A stretch of DNA of 64,000 bases from Bacilli bacterium (GTDB lineage Bacteria; Bacillota_I; Bacilli_A; RF39; UBA660), in contig JAQVKM010000002.1 of assembly GCA_028694645.1 (NCBI GenBank), positions 1 through 64,000 of the forward strand, read 5' to 3'. The translations under genes were made by a program, and so were the position numbers. Shown one piece after another: positions 33,363-42,357 of the stretch. The notes under the pieces are model-generated. The model was not told the origin of the DNA, made no database searches, and saw only the letters and a list, made by a program, of their open reading frames with translations. Within the stretch, counting starts at the first letter, position 1; every line of letters begins with the position of its first letter.

Positions 33363-35039
33363 ATGAAATTATTTAACAATGATGACACTAAAGTTTTTGC
33401 CTTAGGCGGACTTGGTGAAGTCGGTAAAAATATGTATTGTGTAATGCATAATAATGAAATTATTATTACAGATGCGGGTATAACTTTTCCAGGAAATGAA
33501 TTAATGGGTGTTGACTACATTATTCCTGATTTTACATTTTTAAAGAAAAATGAAAGCAAAATAAAAGCTCTATTTATAACACACGGGCATGAAGATCATA
33601 TAGGAGGAATACCATTTTTATTAAATTCGGTTTCTATTCCAGCAATATATGCTCCTAATCAAGCTGTTGGATTAATAAAGAAAAAATTAGAAGATCGCGG
33701 AATTCAATATAAAAACTTATTTGTTTATGATGAAAATACAAAAATTAAATTCAAGAGTATTGAAATTGAATTTTTTAGAACTACACACTCAATACCAGAT
33801 TCACACGGAATTTGTATAACAACTCCTAATGGAACTATAGTTACTACAGGAGACTTTAAATTTGATTTTACACCAATTGGACCTATGGCAAACTTACATA
33901 AAATGGCTGAAATAGGAAAAAAAGGTGTAACATTACTACTTAGTGATAGTACAAATGCTTTAAGCGAAGGAATGAGTATGAGTGAATCTAAGGTTGATGG
34001 CGCTTTGCAAGAAATATTTGCTAGAGAAAAAGGAAGAATAATAATAGCTACTTTTGCTTCAAATATTTATCGTTTAAAACATATCGTGGATACATGTAAA
34101 AAAAATGGGCGTAAAATTGCAACTTTTGGAAGAAGTATGGATAATAATATTGAAATATCTATCGAAGGAGGATATATTAAATATAAAGAAATATTTGTAA
34201 CACCAGAAGAAGCTAATAACTTGCCACCTGATAAAGTATGTTTATTATGTACGGGAAGTCAAGGTGAACCATTAGCTGCTTTATCAAGAATAGCAGATGG
34301 AACACATAAACAAATAAAATTACAACAAGAGGATATTGTTATATTCTCATCTTCGGCTATTCCAGGTAATGCACTAAGCATATCTAGAACTATTAATAAA
34401 TTATGTTTAAAAGGAGTTCAAGTTTATACTAATACTTCCTTAAGTGATATACATACGTCTGGACACGGTAGCGAAGAAGAATTGAAATTAATGCTTAGAT
34501 TGATGAAACCAAAATATTTTATGCCTTTTCATGGTGAATATAGAATGTTAAAAAAACATGCTGATATAGCTACACTATGTGGAATACCAAAAGAAAATAC
34601 ATTTGCTTTAGGCAATGGTGATGTTCTTTCAATTTACAAAGGAGAAATCAAAAGAAGTGGAACAATTCAAGCCGGAGACGTTTATGTTGATGGAAACAGA
34701 ATTGGTGATATTGGCTCTGTTGTTATTAAAGATAGAAATATAATGGCAAATGATGGAATTATTGTTGTCATAGCTAATATAGATACGATTAATAATAAAT
34801 TATTAGGAAAAGTAAATATAACAACAAGAGGATTTGTTCAAGTAAACGAAAATGAAGAATTATTAAGAACAATTGAATTTATAGCTAAAAAAGCTATTTT
34901 ATCTAAATTAGATAAAGAAGTAAATTATTCTGAAATTAAAAATGAAATAGTCAATAGTATATCAAGTTATACATACAATATAACAGGCAGAAAACCTATT
35001 ATATTACCAGTAATAATGGACATTAAGAAAAATTCTTAA
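33363..35039 (+). CDS. rnjA: Ribonuclease J
   Basis: This 558-residue metallo-beta-lactamase/beta-CASP nuclease degrades and matures RNA with 5' exonuclease and endonuclease activity. Zinc ligands sit in HGHEDHIGG (about 75), TGDFKFD (about 165) and the later HTSGHGSEEE (about 365). FMPFHGEYRMLKKHA and the C-terminal domain complete the usual length. The AAAGGAGATTTTA ribosome site is strong. It is monocistronic with its own promoter and terminator. RNase J1 rather than J2 is suggested by intact catalytic residues. Confidence 0.96.
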   Translation: MKLFNNDDTKVFALGGLGEVGKNMYCVMHNNEIIITDAGITFPGNELMGVDYIIPDFTFLKKNESKIKALFITHGHEDHIGGIPFLLNSVSIPAIYAPNQAVGLIKKKLEDRGIQYKNLFVYDENTKIKFKSIEIEFFRTTHSIPDSHGICITTPNGTIVTTGDFKFDFTPIGPMANLHKMAEIGKKGVTLLLSDSTNALSEGMSMSESKVDGALQEIFAREKGRIIIATFASNIYRLKHIVDTCKKNGRKIATFGRSMDNNIEISIEGGYIKYKEIFVTPEEANNLPPDKVCLLCTGSQGEPLAALSRIADGTHKQIKLQQEDIVIFSSSAIPGNALSISRTINKLCLKGVQVYTNTSLSDIHTSGHGSEEELKLMLRLMKPKYFMPFHGEYRMLKKHADIATLCGIPKENTFALGNGDVLSIYKGEIKRSGTIQAGDVYVDGNRIGDIGSVVIKDRNIMANDGIIVVIANIDTINNKLLGKVNITTRGFVQVNENEELLRTIEFIAKKAILSKLDKEVNYSEIKNEIVNSISSYTYNITGRKPIILPVIMDIKKNS

Positions 35040-35049
35040 TGTTTTTTTC
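35018..35049 (+). terminator. Terminator of rnjA
   Basis: ACATTAAGAA/TTCTTAATGT stem with seven Ts, overlapping the rnjA stop. Confidence 0.8.
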
Positions 35050-35051
35050 AT

Positions 35052-35075
35052 AAAAAAAACTCTTAAAAGAGTTTA
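35052..35075 (-). terminator. Terminator of the gpmI-glycosidase unit
   Basis: AAACTCTTTTAAGAGTTT followed by a T-run on the minus strand, overlapping the glycosidase stop. Confidence 0.75.
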
Positions 35076-36083
35076 TTTTACTATCCAAGCTGTTGGAATC
35101 CATCTTTCTCCTGTCTTACTAACAGCACAAGGTTTATTAACGATATTCCCGTTTTCAACCATACTACTCGATGCTCCACCATCTAAATTGACAGCATTAT
35201 ATGCTTTATATCTAACTAGTATATCTGTAAGTTCAGACATTGTTACACCTAAACTATATCCTGGTTGTCTACCGTCTATAACAACAAATAAAACAATTCC
35301 ATCTTGTCTTTGCGCGATTGCTGTTCTAGATGAAGTTCCATAGCCACCATTTCCTTTAATAACAGATCTTTTCCCATTAACTATTAAAAATGGACCAAAA
35401 TCAACGGCATCTTCTATTCCCTGAGATAAAGCACTCGAAGAAGATTCTTTTGTAAGAAGAAGTTTATTATCAGATGTAAATCCAACAATTCCTCCTCCCC
35501 AACCAGTATCAGCTCCTTCAAATAATATTTTGGAATTTTGAATAACTGTTCCTGTAGGAGTTCCTCCATCTCCTTGACCATCAATATCAATGAATCCACC
35601 ACCATTGATAGCTAATAAAGCTTCATTTTCTTTAGCAATCGTTTGTAGAAACTGTCCTTGTTTTTTTAAATATTTTGTTGTTACTAATTCTATTCTTGAA
35701 GCATCATATATGGCCGCTACAAAACCTTTGTAACCTGTTCCACTAATTTCAAAAATTTTATAAACATCATCTTTATTATGTTTTAATATTTGTTTTTCAT
35801 ATTCTGATTCATACTTATCTGTTTCAATTATAGAATCAAAATTAATTTCATCCAAATTAGTATTTTCACCAACCTCTGAAATATAGTTTTCACTAAGAAC
35901 TTTATTAATTAAATCATCACTATAAAAAGTTCTAGCTAAATAATGATGGCTTTTTGTTGTCATTGCTGTTGTTATTAATAATGTTCTAAAATAAGAAATA
36001 GGACCATATGTAAAAAAGAGGAAGACACACATGAGAATATCTAAAATAAGAACAACAATTTTTATTCTACGATGCGTTTTCAT
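35073..36083 (-). CDS. Phosphodiester glycosidase family (NAGPA-like) membrane protein
   Basis: This 336-residue protein has an N-terminal transmembrane helix (about 8-30) and an extracellular NAGPA domain. The domain pattern AINGGGFIDIDGQG (about 160), DFGPFLIVNGK (about 228), SSRTAIAQRQDGIVLFVVIDGRQ (about 250) and VNLDGGASSSMVENG (about 300) is intact. Members hydrolyse phosphodiester-linked sugars or act on exopolysaccharide and wall polymers, and close Gram-positive relatives are annotated as exopolysaccharide-related. The gene starts 9 bases after the phosphoglycerate mutase fusion gene and is clearly in its operon. Confidence 0.88.
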   Translation of the reverse strand: MKTHRRIKIVVLILDILMCVFLFFTYGPISYFRTLLITTAMTTKSHHYLARTFYSDDLINKVLSENYISEVGENTNLDEINFDSIIETDKYESEYEKQILKHNKDDVYKIFEISGTGYKGFVAAIYDASRIELVTTKYLKKQGQFLQTIAKENEALLAINGGGFIDIDGQGDGGTPTGTVIQNSKILFEGADTGWGGGIVGFTSDNKLLLTKESSSSALSQGIEDAVDFGPFLIVNGKRSVIKGNGGYGTSSRTAIAQRQDGIVLFVVIDGRQPGYSLGVTMSELTDILVRYKAYNAVNLDGGASSSMVENGNIVNKPCAVSKTGERWIPTAWIVK

Positions 36084-36092
36084 TTATCTCTC

Positions 36093-38924
36093 CTATTCTA
36101 TTATAAATGGATTATCAATTGTTCCATCACCAGTTAAACTTACATTTTTATCAATATATATTGAAGGTCTGATTTTAAATTCGTCTGTTATTAATGATAA
36201 TCCTAAGCTGCCATCATTTTTAACATTATAAATCATATCTTCACTATTTGGAGTCATCAAATCATAATCAGCCAAATCATTTATAAATAAATCTATAACA
36301 TTAAGTAATCCTACTTTGGCTTCAATTGAACTTTTAAATATTTCTTGATAATCATAGTTGTTGTTCTCATTATAATTTCCTGTATACCAGGTACCATCAA
36401 CTATTATTTTTTGATTATTTAAACTATTATAAAAATTATTATTTAAATAATAAGCTAAACTAGTTTTATCATCTAAAGAAAAACTATTACTGTTATCTGA
36501 GTATTTTTTCGTAATATATTCATCGCTTACTTTTATATAATCTGAAGTAGCTAATTTGATTTTGTTATCATCAACTTTTATTACTTTCCATGTATAATCA
36601 CTATAAGAAACATAATCTCCTATTTTAATATTATTTTGATTATCAAACACATATGGATCTTCTTTTGTTCCTGTTCCACTAATATAATTTACACTAGCTT
36701 TAAGATTGAAAACAGGTCTCACTCCGTAACTATAATATGTGTTTTCACTAACTGAATTAGAATTAATTCCTCCTTCAGTAAAAACATACATTGGTTTATT
36801 TTCTTCAGTATTAGATAGCCACCAATATTTACTTATATTTAAATAACTTTCATTTCCTAGAGCTTCTTTATATTCTTGATATGTTAAAAGCCCTATTTTA
36901 TCTGTAACAGTATTGCCACATATACCAGTATTAATATCAATTTTATTTACACAAAATTTGCTGGCATAAATATAATCGTCAGGATTATTCAAAACATTAT
37001 AAAATATCCCTGTATTCTCTAATTCATTATCATTTAAATAATTTCTTATATATGAAGTTTCATAATTTCCAGTTCCCCAAACAATTGAAGATATTACATC
37101 ATCAGTTATTAATTTTATTGTTTTATTACTATTAATTTTAACAATTCTAAATAATATTCCTGAATAATAGATATAATTATTCTCAACATTTCCTTTAAAT
37201 ATATATTCATTTCCATCCTGATAAAGGCCATCACCAGAGGTTACTATTTCTTTTTTTAATATTTTGGATACTAAACTAGTATCCGTTATTTCTTCTGAAA
37301 TAATTGGATTTTCTTCACGATAATATTTTAAAAATCTAATTGTGTATATTGAAAATAAAGTAATCAAAAAAATTAAAGAACAAATAATAAATACTTTTTC
37401 ACTTTTAGATTTTTTTGTTTCTTTTTCTATTAATGATTCTCCTGTCATTTCTTCTGGCTTATCTAAATTCATTATTTCTAACATAGTAGGAGCAATATCA
37501 GATAATTTGCCATCTTTTAATTTACATTTATAATTTGTGATAATAAAAGGAACTTTACTTATTGAATGAGTCGTGATGGGTTTATCATTTTCATCTAACA
37601 TAAAATCACTATTACCATGATCTGCTGTTATAATAAGAACACCATTTTTTTCCTTTGTTTTCTTGTATAATTTACCTAAACAAACATCAACTACTTCTAG
37701 CGCTTTAATAGTTGCTTCCATATTACCAGTATGACCAACCATATCTCCATTTGCATAATTTAAAATAATAACATCATATATATTTTTATCCATTTCTTTT
37801 AATAATGTTTCTGTTATTTCATTTGCACTCATTTCTGGTTGTAAGTCATAAGTAGCAACTTTAGGTGAAGGTATTAAAATTTCATTTTTATTTTTTAATA
37901 CCACTTCTTTTCCACCATCAAAGAAATATGTCACATGAGCATATTTTTCTGTTTCAGCTATTCTTAGTTGATGCAAATTAAATTTTTCAATATAAGCTCC
38001 AAATGTATTTTCTAAATTTTGATGTTCAAATGCATTTATACATTTTACTTCTTCAGAAACAGGAAACATTGTAGCTAATTTAATATTATCCAATTTGATT
38101 GTTTCAAATGATGAAAATTTGTCATCAGTTATTGCTTTAAATATTTCTCTTAAACGATCAGGACGATAATTAAAAACAATAATTCCGTCATTATTTTCTA
38201 TTAAACCATTTTCTTCAACAATAAAAGGTTCTATAAATTCATCATATACTTCATTGTTATAACTATCTGTTATAATTTTTTCATAGTTTTTTTCTATTTT
38301 AGTTGTTCCAAGAACCATTGCATTATATGCTTTTTGTACTCGATCCCATCTATTATCTCTATCCATAGCGTAATATCTTCCTGAAATAGATGCAATTTTG
38401 CCTATACTTGTTTCTTTTATTTTTGCTTCTAGGAGTTTTAAATAAGTTAATGCATTATCTCTTTTTGTATCTCTACCATCTAAAAACAAATGAAGATATA
38501 AATTTTGAATATTATTTTCTTTACACATATCAATTAAACTTATCAAATGATCAATATGAGAATGAACCCCGCCATCACTAAGTAATCCACATATATGTAA
38601 CTTTGAATTATTTTTTTTACTATGATTAATAACTCTTAATATATTTTCATTACTAAAAAAAGTTTTATTTATAATACTATTATTAATTATTTCTAGCGGC
38701 TGATATACTATTCTACCAGCTCCAATATTAGCATGTCCAACTTCACTATTACCCATTTGATTTTCAGGCAATCCAACTTGCTTACCACTTGCTTCTAATA
38801 ATGAATGTGAATATTTTTTATATAAATAATTGAAATTCGGCATATTTGCTTTTTTAACAGCATTACCATGAATTTCTTTTCTAATTCCTACTCCATCTAA
38901 TATACAAAGTACTACTGGTTTCAT
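36093..38924 (-). CDS. gpmI: Phosphoglycerate mutase (GpmI) fused to membrane anchor and tandem extracellular domains
   Basis: Residues 1-500 form a complete cofactor-independent phosphoglycerate mutase: CILDGVGI, the phospho-Ser motif MGNSEVGHANIGAG (about 60), LSDGGVHSH, DGRDT, TADHGNSD and the usual C-terminal end LSDIAPTMLEIM...EMTGESLI. A Lys-rich linker (500-510), a transmembrane helix (about 511-530) and two related domains follow (about 563-760 and 765-943). Each extracellular domain shows a RIVKINSNKTIKLI-type N-strand, KYWWLSNT, SYGVRPVFNL and GTGTKEDPY/GDGTIDNPF-type ends. Normal GpmI is about 510 residues. Lys-rich residues before the helix predict the enzyme inside and the domains outside. 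It is cotranscribed with the phosphodiester glycosidase. Confidence 0.88.
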   Translation of the reverse strand: MKPVVLCILDGVGIRKEIHGNAVKKANMPNFNYLYKKYSHSLLEASGKQVGLPENQMGNSEVGHANIGAGRIVYQPLEIINNSIINKTFFSNENILRVINHSKKNNSKLHICGLLSDGGVHSHIDHLISLIDMCKENNIQNLYLHLFLDGRDTKRDNALTYLKLLEAKIKETSIGKIASISGRYYAMDRDNRWDRVQKAYNAMVLGTTKIEKNYEKIITDSYNNEVYDEFIEPFIVEENGLIENNDGIIVFNYRPDRLREIFKAITDDKFSSFETIKLDNIKLATMFPVSEEVKCINAFEHQNLENTFGAYIEKFNLHQLRIAETEKYAHVTYFFDGGKEVVLKNKNEILIPSPKVATYDLQPEMSANEITETLLKEMDKNIYDVIILNYANGDMVGHTGNMEATIKALEVVDVCLGKLYKKTKEKNGVLIITADHGNSDFMLDENDKPITTHSISKVPFIITNYKCKLKDGKLSDIAPTMLEIMNLDKPEEMTGESLIEKETKKSKSEKVFIICSLIFLITLFSIYTIRFLKYYREENPIISEEITDTSLVSKILKKEIVTSGDGLYQDGNEYIFKGNVENNYIYYSGILFRIVKINSNKTIKLITDDVISSIVWGTGNYETSYIRNYLNDNELENTGIFYNVLNNPDDYIYASKFCVNKIDINTGICGNTVTDKIGLLTYQEYKEALGNESYLNISKYWWLSNTEENKPMYVFTEGGINSNSVSENTYYSYGVRPVFNLKASVNYISGTGTKEDPYVFDNQNNIKIGDYVSYSDYTWKVIKVDDNKIKLATSDYIKVSDEYITKKYSDNSNSFSLDDKTSLAYYLNNNFYNSLNNQKIIVDGTWYTGNYNENNNYDYQEIFKSSIEAKVGLLNVIDLFINDLADYDLMTPNSEDMIYNVKNDGSLGLSLITDEFKIRPSIYIDKNVSLTGDGTIDNPFIIE

Positions 38925-38967
38925 TACATCATCTCCTATTATATTTTACCATATTTATTTATAATAA

Positions 38968-38999
38968 AAAACATTTAAAAATATAATTTTAAATGTTTC
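38968..38999 (-). terminator. Second hairpin upstream of gpmI
   Basis: AAACATTTAAAA/TTTTAAATGTTT stem with a T-run on the minus strand. It lies downstream of the 39045 gene's first terminator, so it is probably a back-up terminator. Confidence 0.5.
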
Positions 39000-39018
39000 A
39001 CATATATAATTAATTAAA

Positions 39019-39044
39019 AAAAATGATTATAAAATCATCTTTTT
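39019..39044 (-). terminator. Terminator of the 39045-39743 gene
   Basis: GATGATT-loop-AATCAT with eight Ts on the minus strand directly after the stop codon. Confidence 0.7.
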
Positions 39045-39743
39045 TTAGAATTTCCAAACATCATCATCTTCAGTATCATTTGATAATTCTTTATTTAAAG
39101 ATTCTATGCTTGGTAATTCAATATCTAAATCGTCATTATTACCAAGTAAATCATTGCTTATTTTTTCTTCAGAATCATCTTTTGGTAATTCAAAAGAATT
39201 CATTTCTGGTTCAAAATTAGTATCTTCATTTGTTTCGTTATTAAAATTACTTTCTTCCAATGATTCATTATCAACTGTAGTATCTTCTTTTTCTTCTTTC
39301 AATTCAAATGAAGGTTCTTCACTTGCTTCTAATGTATTTATATTATTATCTTCTTTCAATTCAAAGCTTGGTGTTTCTATATTAGATTCATCAAATTTGA
39401 TATCTTCTTCAATTTGATTATTTTCTAAATTATCCCCAATAATATTATCTTGTGTCTTTAATTCCATTTCATCATCGAATGAAGTCCCCAAATCCATTTC
39501 ATCTGTATCAAAAGCAGGTTCAATCATTTCTGTCATTTCATTTTCATTTAATTGAAAATCTAAATTTTGATCATCTTCAACTACATCTTTTTCTTCTTTC
39601 GTTATTTTTTTCTCTTTAATTTTCTTTTCTTTAACTGGTTTTTTACCAAAATCTGTTTTATCAGCAATATATCCAATTACAGTCATTATAATAACAACAG
39701 CTATTATAATAATCCAAATATAATTTTCTGATATAAATTCCAT
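39045..39743 (-). CDS. Acidic repeat protein with N-terminal membrane anchor
   Basis: This 232-residue protein has an N-terminal transmembrane helix (YIWIIIIAVVIIMTVIGYI), a short Lys-rich stretch (KKPVKEKKIKEKKITK) and then a long Glu/Asp/Asn-rich disordered tail with repeated 'SFELKE' motifs (about residues 125-185). The Lys-rich stretch after the helix predicts a cytoplasmic tail. No family is recognised. It is the topological mirror of 32657-33208 and, like it, could be a membrane scaffold. It has its own terminator and no obvious operon partner. Confidence 0.7.
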   Translation of the reverse strand: MEFISENYIWIIIIAVVIIMTVIGYIADKTDFGKKPVKEKKIKEKKITKEEKDVVEDDQNLDFQLNENEMTEMIEPAFDTDEMDLGTSFDDEMELKTQDNIIGDNLENNQIEEDIKFDESNIETPSFELKEDNNINTLEASEEPSFELKEEKEDTTVDNESLEESNFNNETNEDTNFEPEMNSFELPKDDSEEKISNDLLGNNDDLDIELPSIESLNKELSNDTEDDDVWKF

Positions 39744-39804
39744 AAATACCCTCCTCTATTCTTTTTATATAATAACATTAAATAAATTATTTATCAATAG
39801 TTTT

Positions 39805-40311
39805 TTATTGTTCTAAATAATTTTCACCCTTAAATGGTTCTGCTTGAAGTAAATCATTATACTCTTGTTGTCTAAGTGCCTCATATATTAATATAGCTAC
39901 AGTATTAGATAAATTTAAAGCTCTTATATTATTATTCATTGGAATTCTTAAGCAATGTTCTAAATCATTTTTCAATATTTCTTTAGGAATACCTGTACTT
40001 TCTTTACCAAAAATAAAATATATATTTTCAAATTTATCACTGTAATCAAACGAAGTATGCGGTTTCTTACCATATCTTGTTAGATAATAATAAGTTCCTT
40101 TATTTTTCTTTAAGAAATCATCAAAATTGTCATATACATTATAATCACAATTATCTATATAATTAACTCCACATCTTTTTACATACTTATCTTCAAGTGA
40201 AAAACCAAGAGGTTTTATCAAATGAAGTTTTACATCAGTTCCAGCACATGTACGCATTATATTACCAGTATTTGCTGGAATCTCCGGTTGATATAAAACA
40301 ATATTTATCAT
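39805..40311 (-). CDS. trmL: tRNA (cytidine/uridine-34-2'-O)-methyltransferase TrmL
   Basis: This 168-residue SPOUT-class methyltransferase modifies the wobble base of tRNA-Leu. Motifs are the N-terminal LYQPEIPANTGNIMRTC, FGKESTGIPKEIL (about 95) and IPMNNNIRALNLSNTVAILIYEALRQ (about 118-145), which form the knotted SAM site. Length is normal. The start overlaps the preceding gene by 4 bases. Confidence 0.95.
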   Translation of the reverse strand: MINIVLYQPEIPANTGNIMRTCAGTDVKLHLIKPLGFSLEDKYVKRCGVNYIDNCDYNVYDNFDDFLKKNKGTYYYLTRYGKKPHTSFDYSDKFENIYFIFGKESTGIPKEILKNDLEHCLRIPMNNNIRALNLSNTVAILIYEALRQQEYNDLLQAEPFKGENYLEQ

Positions 40312-40826
40312 TCAATTGCTCCATTTTCATCAATAAAGTTAATGACATCACTTGCTTTTTTACTTGTATCCACTGTATATAAAATATCATTTACTTTTCC
40401 TTCTTTAATTATTAATAAGTTAGGAATAATGTTTAACTCAATATTTTTTTGTTTTAGTTCATCAGTAAAATATTTTTCTTTAAACTTAGTATAAAAATCA
40501 CTATCAACATCCTTAGTATCTAAATATATAATATCCTTTTCATATTCCATAGCTATAATAAGTCTTTTTAATTGTTTTTCATAACTTTCATAATTAATAT
40601 CACTACTATTAGACAAGTAAATAATAACATCATGATTTTCAACAATATAGTTATCTATACTTTTTGAATCAATAATATCTAAAAAATCCATTCTAACATT
40701 TTTAAGTAATTCATATTCTTTTTTTTCATTATACATATTAGCTAGAAAAAGTGTAATAAATATTGTAAATATCACTATAAATAAGGCCAAAACATAATTC
40801 TTTGTTGGTATTTTTAATTCTTTCAT
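40308..40826 (-). CDS. Membrane-anchored thioredoxin-like protein lacking CXXC
   Basis: This 172-residue protein has one N-terminal transmembrane helix (about 10-30) and a predicted extracytoplasmic thioredoxin-like domain (about 55-168). The beta-strand VIIYLSNSSDINYESYEKQLKRL occupies the position of the active-site segment but contains no cysteines. The later IELNIIPNLLIIKEGKVNDIL matches a cis-Pro segment. The missing CXXC means it cannot act as an oxidoreductase; a binding role is possible. It overlaps trmL by 4 bases. Confidence 0.65.
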   Translation of the reverse strand: MKELKIPTKNYVLALFIVIFTIFITLFLANMYNEKKEYELLKNVRMDFLDIIDSKSIDNYIVENHDVIIYLSNSSDINYESYEKQLKRLIIAMEYEKDIIYLDTKDVDSDFYTKFKEKYFTDELKQKNIELNIIPNLLIIKEGKVNDILYTVDTSKKASDVINFIDENGAIE

Positions 40827-40887
40827 TTAATTCACCATCCTACCTATAATTCTATCATATATATATTCATTTATCAATTTTTTTATG

Positions 40888-40912
40888 AAAAAAACGATTA
40901 ATAATAATCGTC
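40888..40912 (-). terminator. Terminator of the Clp-like ATPase gene
   Basis: ACGATTATTATTAATCGT and a T-run on the minus strand overlap the stop. Confidence 0.75.
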
Positions 40913-41881
40913 TTGTCCTTTAATTTCATCAATTGTAACTACAGGAAGAATAATTCCAAATTCTTCTGTATATTTAGCAAATTTAATTCTGAAAGCATCT
41001 AATTCTTTGACTATACTATCTGGATATATTCTCTTACTCGTTTTAATTGCATTATAAACATCCAATATATCAACTTCATTTCTATTTGAAAACAAAGCTT
41101 GTGAAAAAGAAGCTGTTAAAACAGAAAAAGCAATGTCTGGATACATAGCCGATAATCCATATACTCTTTTAAATTCAGAAGTAGCACTAACGATAGATTC
41201 TATTAACATTTTATTAATAAATTCATTATATTTAAATTTACAATTTGTTTGTTTTTCTATTTTTGGTAATGATTCCATTAATATTTTAACTGTTACCTCT
41301 TCACTAGGTTCTAAAACTTCAATTCGTTCAAATCTTCTTAAAAAAGCACGATCTCTAATTATATAAGTGTCATACTCTTCAGTTGTTGTAGCTCCAATAG
41401 CTTTAATATCTCCACGATCAAGTCCTGGTTTTAATATGTTGGCCAAATCCATTGGTCCATCATTTTTTCCACCAATTAAAGTATGAATTTCATCTATGAA
41501 AACAATTGTTTTTTCCAGTTGTTTTAATTCATTAACAAATAATTGAATTAACATTTCTTCACGACCATTAATCATTATTTTACCAACTAAAGAAGTGGAA
41601 TTAATTTTAATTATATGATAATTTTTCAAAGCATCTGGAATTTCATTTCTTTGTATTAAATATGCAAGCCCTTCTACAATAGCGGTCTTTCCAATTCCTG
41701 CTTTACCAACTAATAGCCCCGATTTTTCGGGTGTTAATAAAACCATTATTAATCTTTTTATTTCTTGTTCTCTAGCTATTGCTGGATTTGTTATATATTG
41801 TTTTTTAGTTAAGTCTTCACCATATTTTTCAATAACACTAAATTTAACTTCAAAATTCATTATTTCCTTGTTTTCTTCCAT
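40898..41881 (-). CDS. Single-module Clp-type AAA+ ATPase (ClpC D1-like)
   Basis: This protein of about 327 residues (ATG at 41881, after the strong GGAGG site) resembles the first AAA module of ClpA/B/C only. It has NPAIAREQEIKRL, Walker A VGKAGIGKTA (about 60), Walker B FIDEIHTLIGG (about 125), GATTTEEYDTYI (about 165) and arginine-finger region FLRRFERIEV. The second AAA module and the ClpP-docking loop are missing, as is the N-terminal repeat domain. It lies 1-2 bases after a thioredoxin lipoprotein gene. Whether it works as an unfoldase for a protease or as a remodelling partner is unknown. Confidence 0.82.
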   Translation of the reverse strand: MEENKEIMNFEVKFSVIEKYGEDLTKKQYITNPAIAREQEIKRLIMVLLTPEKSGLLVGKAGIGKTAIVEGLAYLIQRNEIPDALKNYHIIKINSTSLVGKIMINGREEMLIQLFVNELKQLEKTIVFIDEIHTLIGGKNDGPMDLANILKPGLDRGDIKAIGATTTEEYDTYIIRDRAFLRRFERIEVLEPSEEVTVKILMESLPKIEKQTNCKFKYNEFINKMLIESIVSATSEFKRVYGLSAMYPDIAFSVLTASFSQALFSNRNEVDILDVYNAIKTSKRIYPDSIVKELDAFRIKFAKYTEEFGIILPVVTIDEIKGQDDYY

Positions 41882-41882
41882 T

Positions 41883-42296
41883 TTAGCCCTCCTCAATATA
41901 ATTAGCATCAACTAAAAATTTAATTAAATCCTCTTTATCTTTGTCCCCAACTAATTTAGATACTTTTTTACCTTCTTTGAAATAAACCGTAGTTGGTGTA
42001 CCAGCTACAAATGTTTTGTTTTCTACTTTAGCATATTCTTCATCTGTTAAATCAATTAAATTTAGCGCATATATTGTTAAATCATAATTTGAAATAACTT
42101 CATTTAACTTTGGTTCAAAAGCCTCACAATGTGTACATCCTGTTTGATATAAAAATATAATAAAGGTTTCATTATTGTTTACTTTTTCCATAAAATCTTC
42201 ATATGATATATCTTCATATTGCGCTTTTGTATAATCTGTATTAGTACATGCTGTTAAAATAAAACAGCTCAATATTATTAATATTATTTTTTTCAT
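41883..42296 (-). CDS. Thioredoxin-like lipoprotein
   Basis: From ATG at 42296 (after AAGGTGGTAGA) it is about 137 residues. A lipobox LTAC near residue 17 predicts a membrane lipoprotein. The extracytoplasmic thioredoxin domain has the active site QTGCTHCEAFEP (CXXC, about 56) and the cis-Pro region VAGTPTTVYF, so it is likely a redox protein acting on exported thiols. It is coupled to the single-module Clp ATPase gene. Confidence 0.9.
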   Translation of the reverse strand: MKKIILIILSCFILTACTNTDYTKAQYEDISYEDFMEKVNNNETFIIFLYQTGCTHCEAFEPKLNEVISNYDLTIYALNLIDLTDEEYAKVENKTFVAGTPTTVYFKEGKKVSKLVGDKDKEDLIKFLVDANYIEEG

Positions 42297-42332
42297 TTCT
42301 ACCACCTTTTATATTATATAATAAATAAAAAA

Positions 42333-42357
42333 GAAAAAAAAGATTTTTCATCTTTTT
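42333..42357 (-). terminator. Terminator of the LysM gene
   Basis: AAAGATG-loop-ATCTTT and a run of Ts on the minus strand; a weak stem. Confidence 0.5.

Noticed and set aside
35414-35605. The minus-strand ORF inside the phosphodiester glycosidase gene.
   Set aside because: It is a shadow frame within a well-supported gene and has no start context.
36093-38924. Treating the mutase gene as two separate genes.
   Set aside because: The reading frame is continuous across the junction and there is no ribosome site before the membrane helix, so one fusion protein is the direct reading; read errors remain a possible objection.
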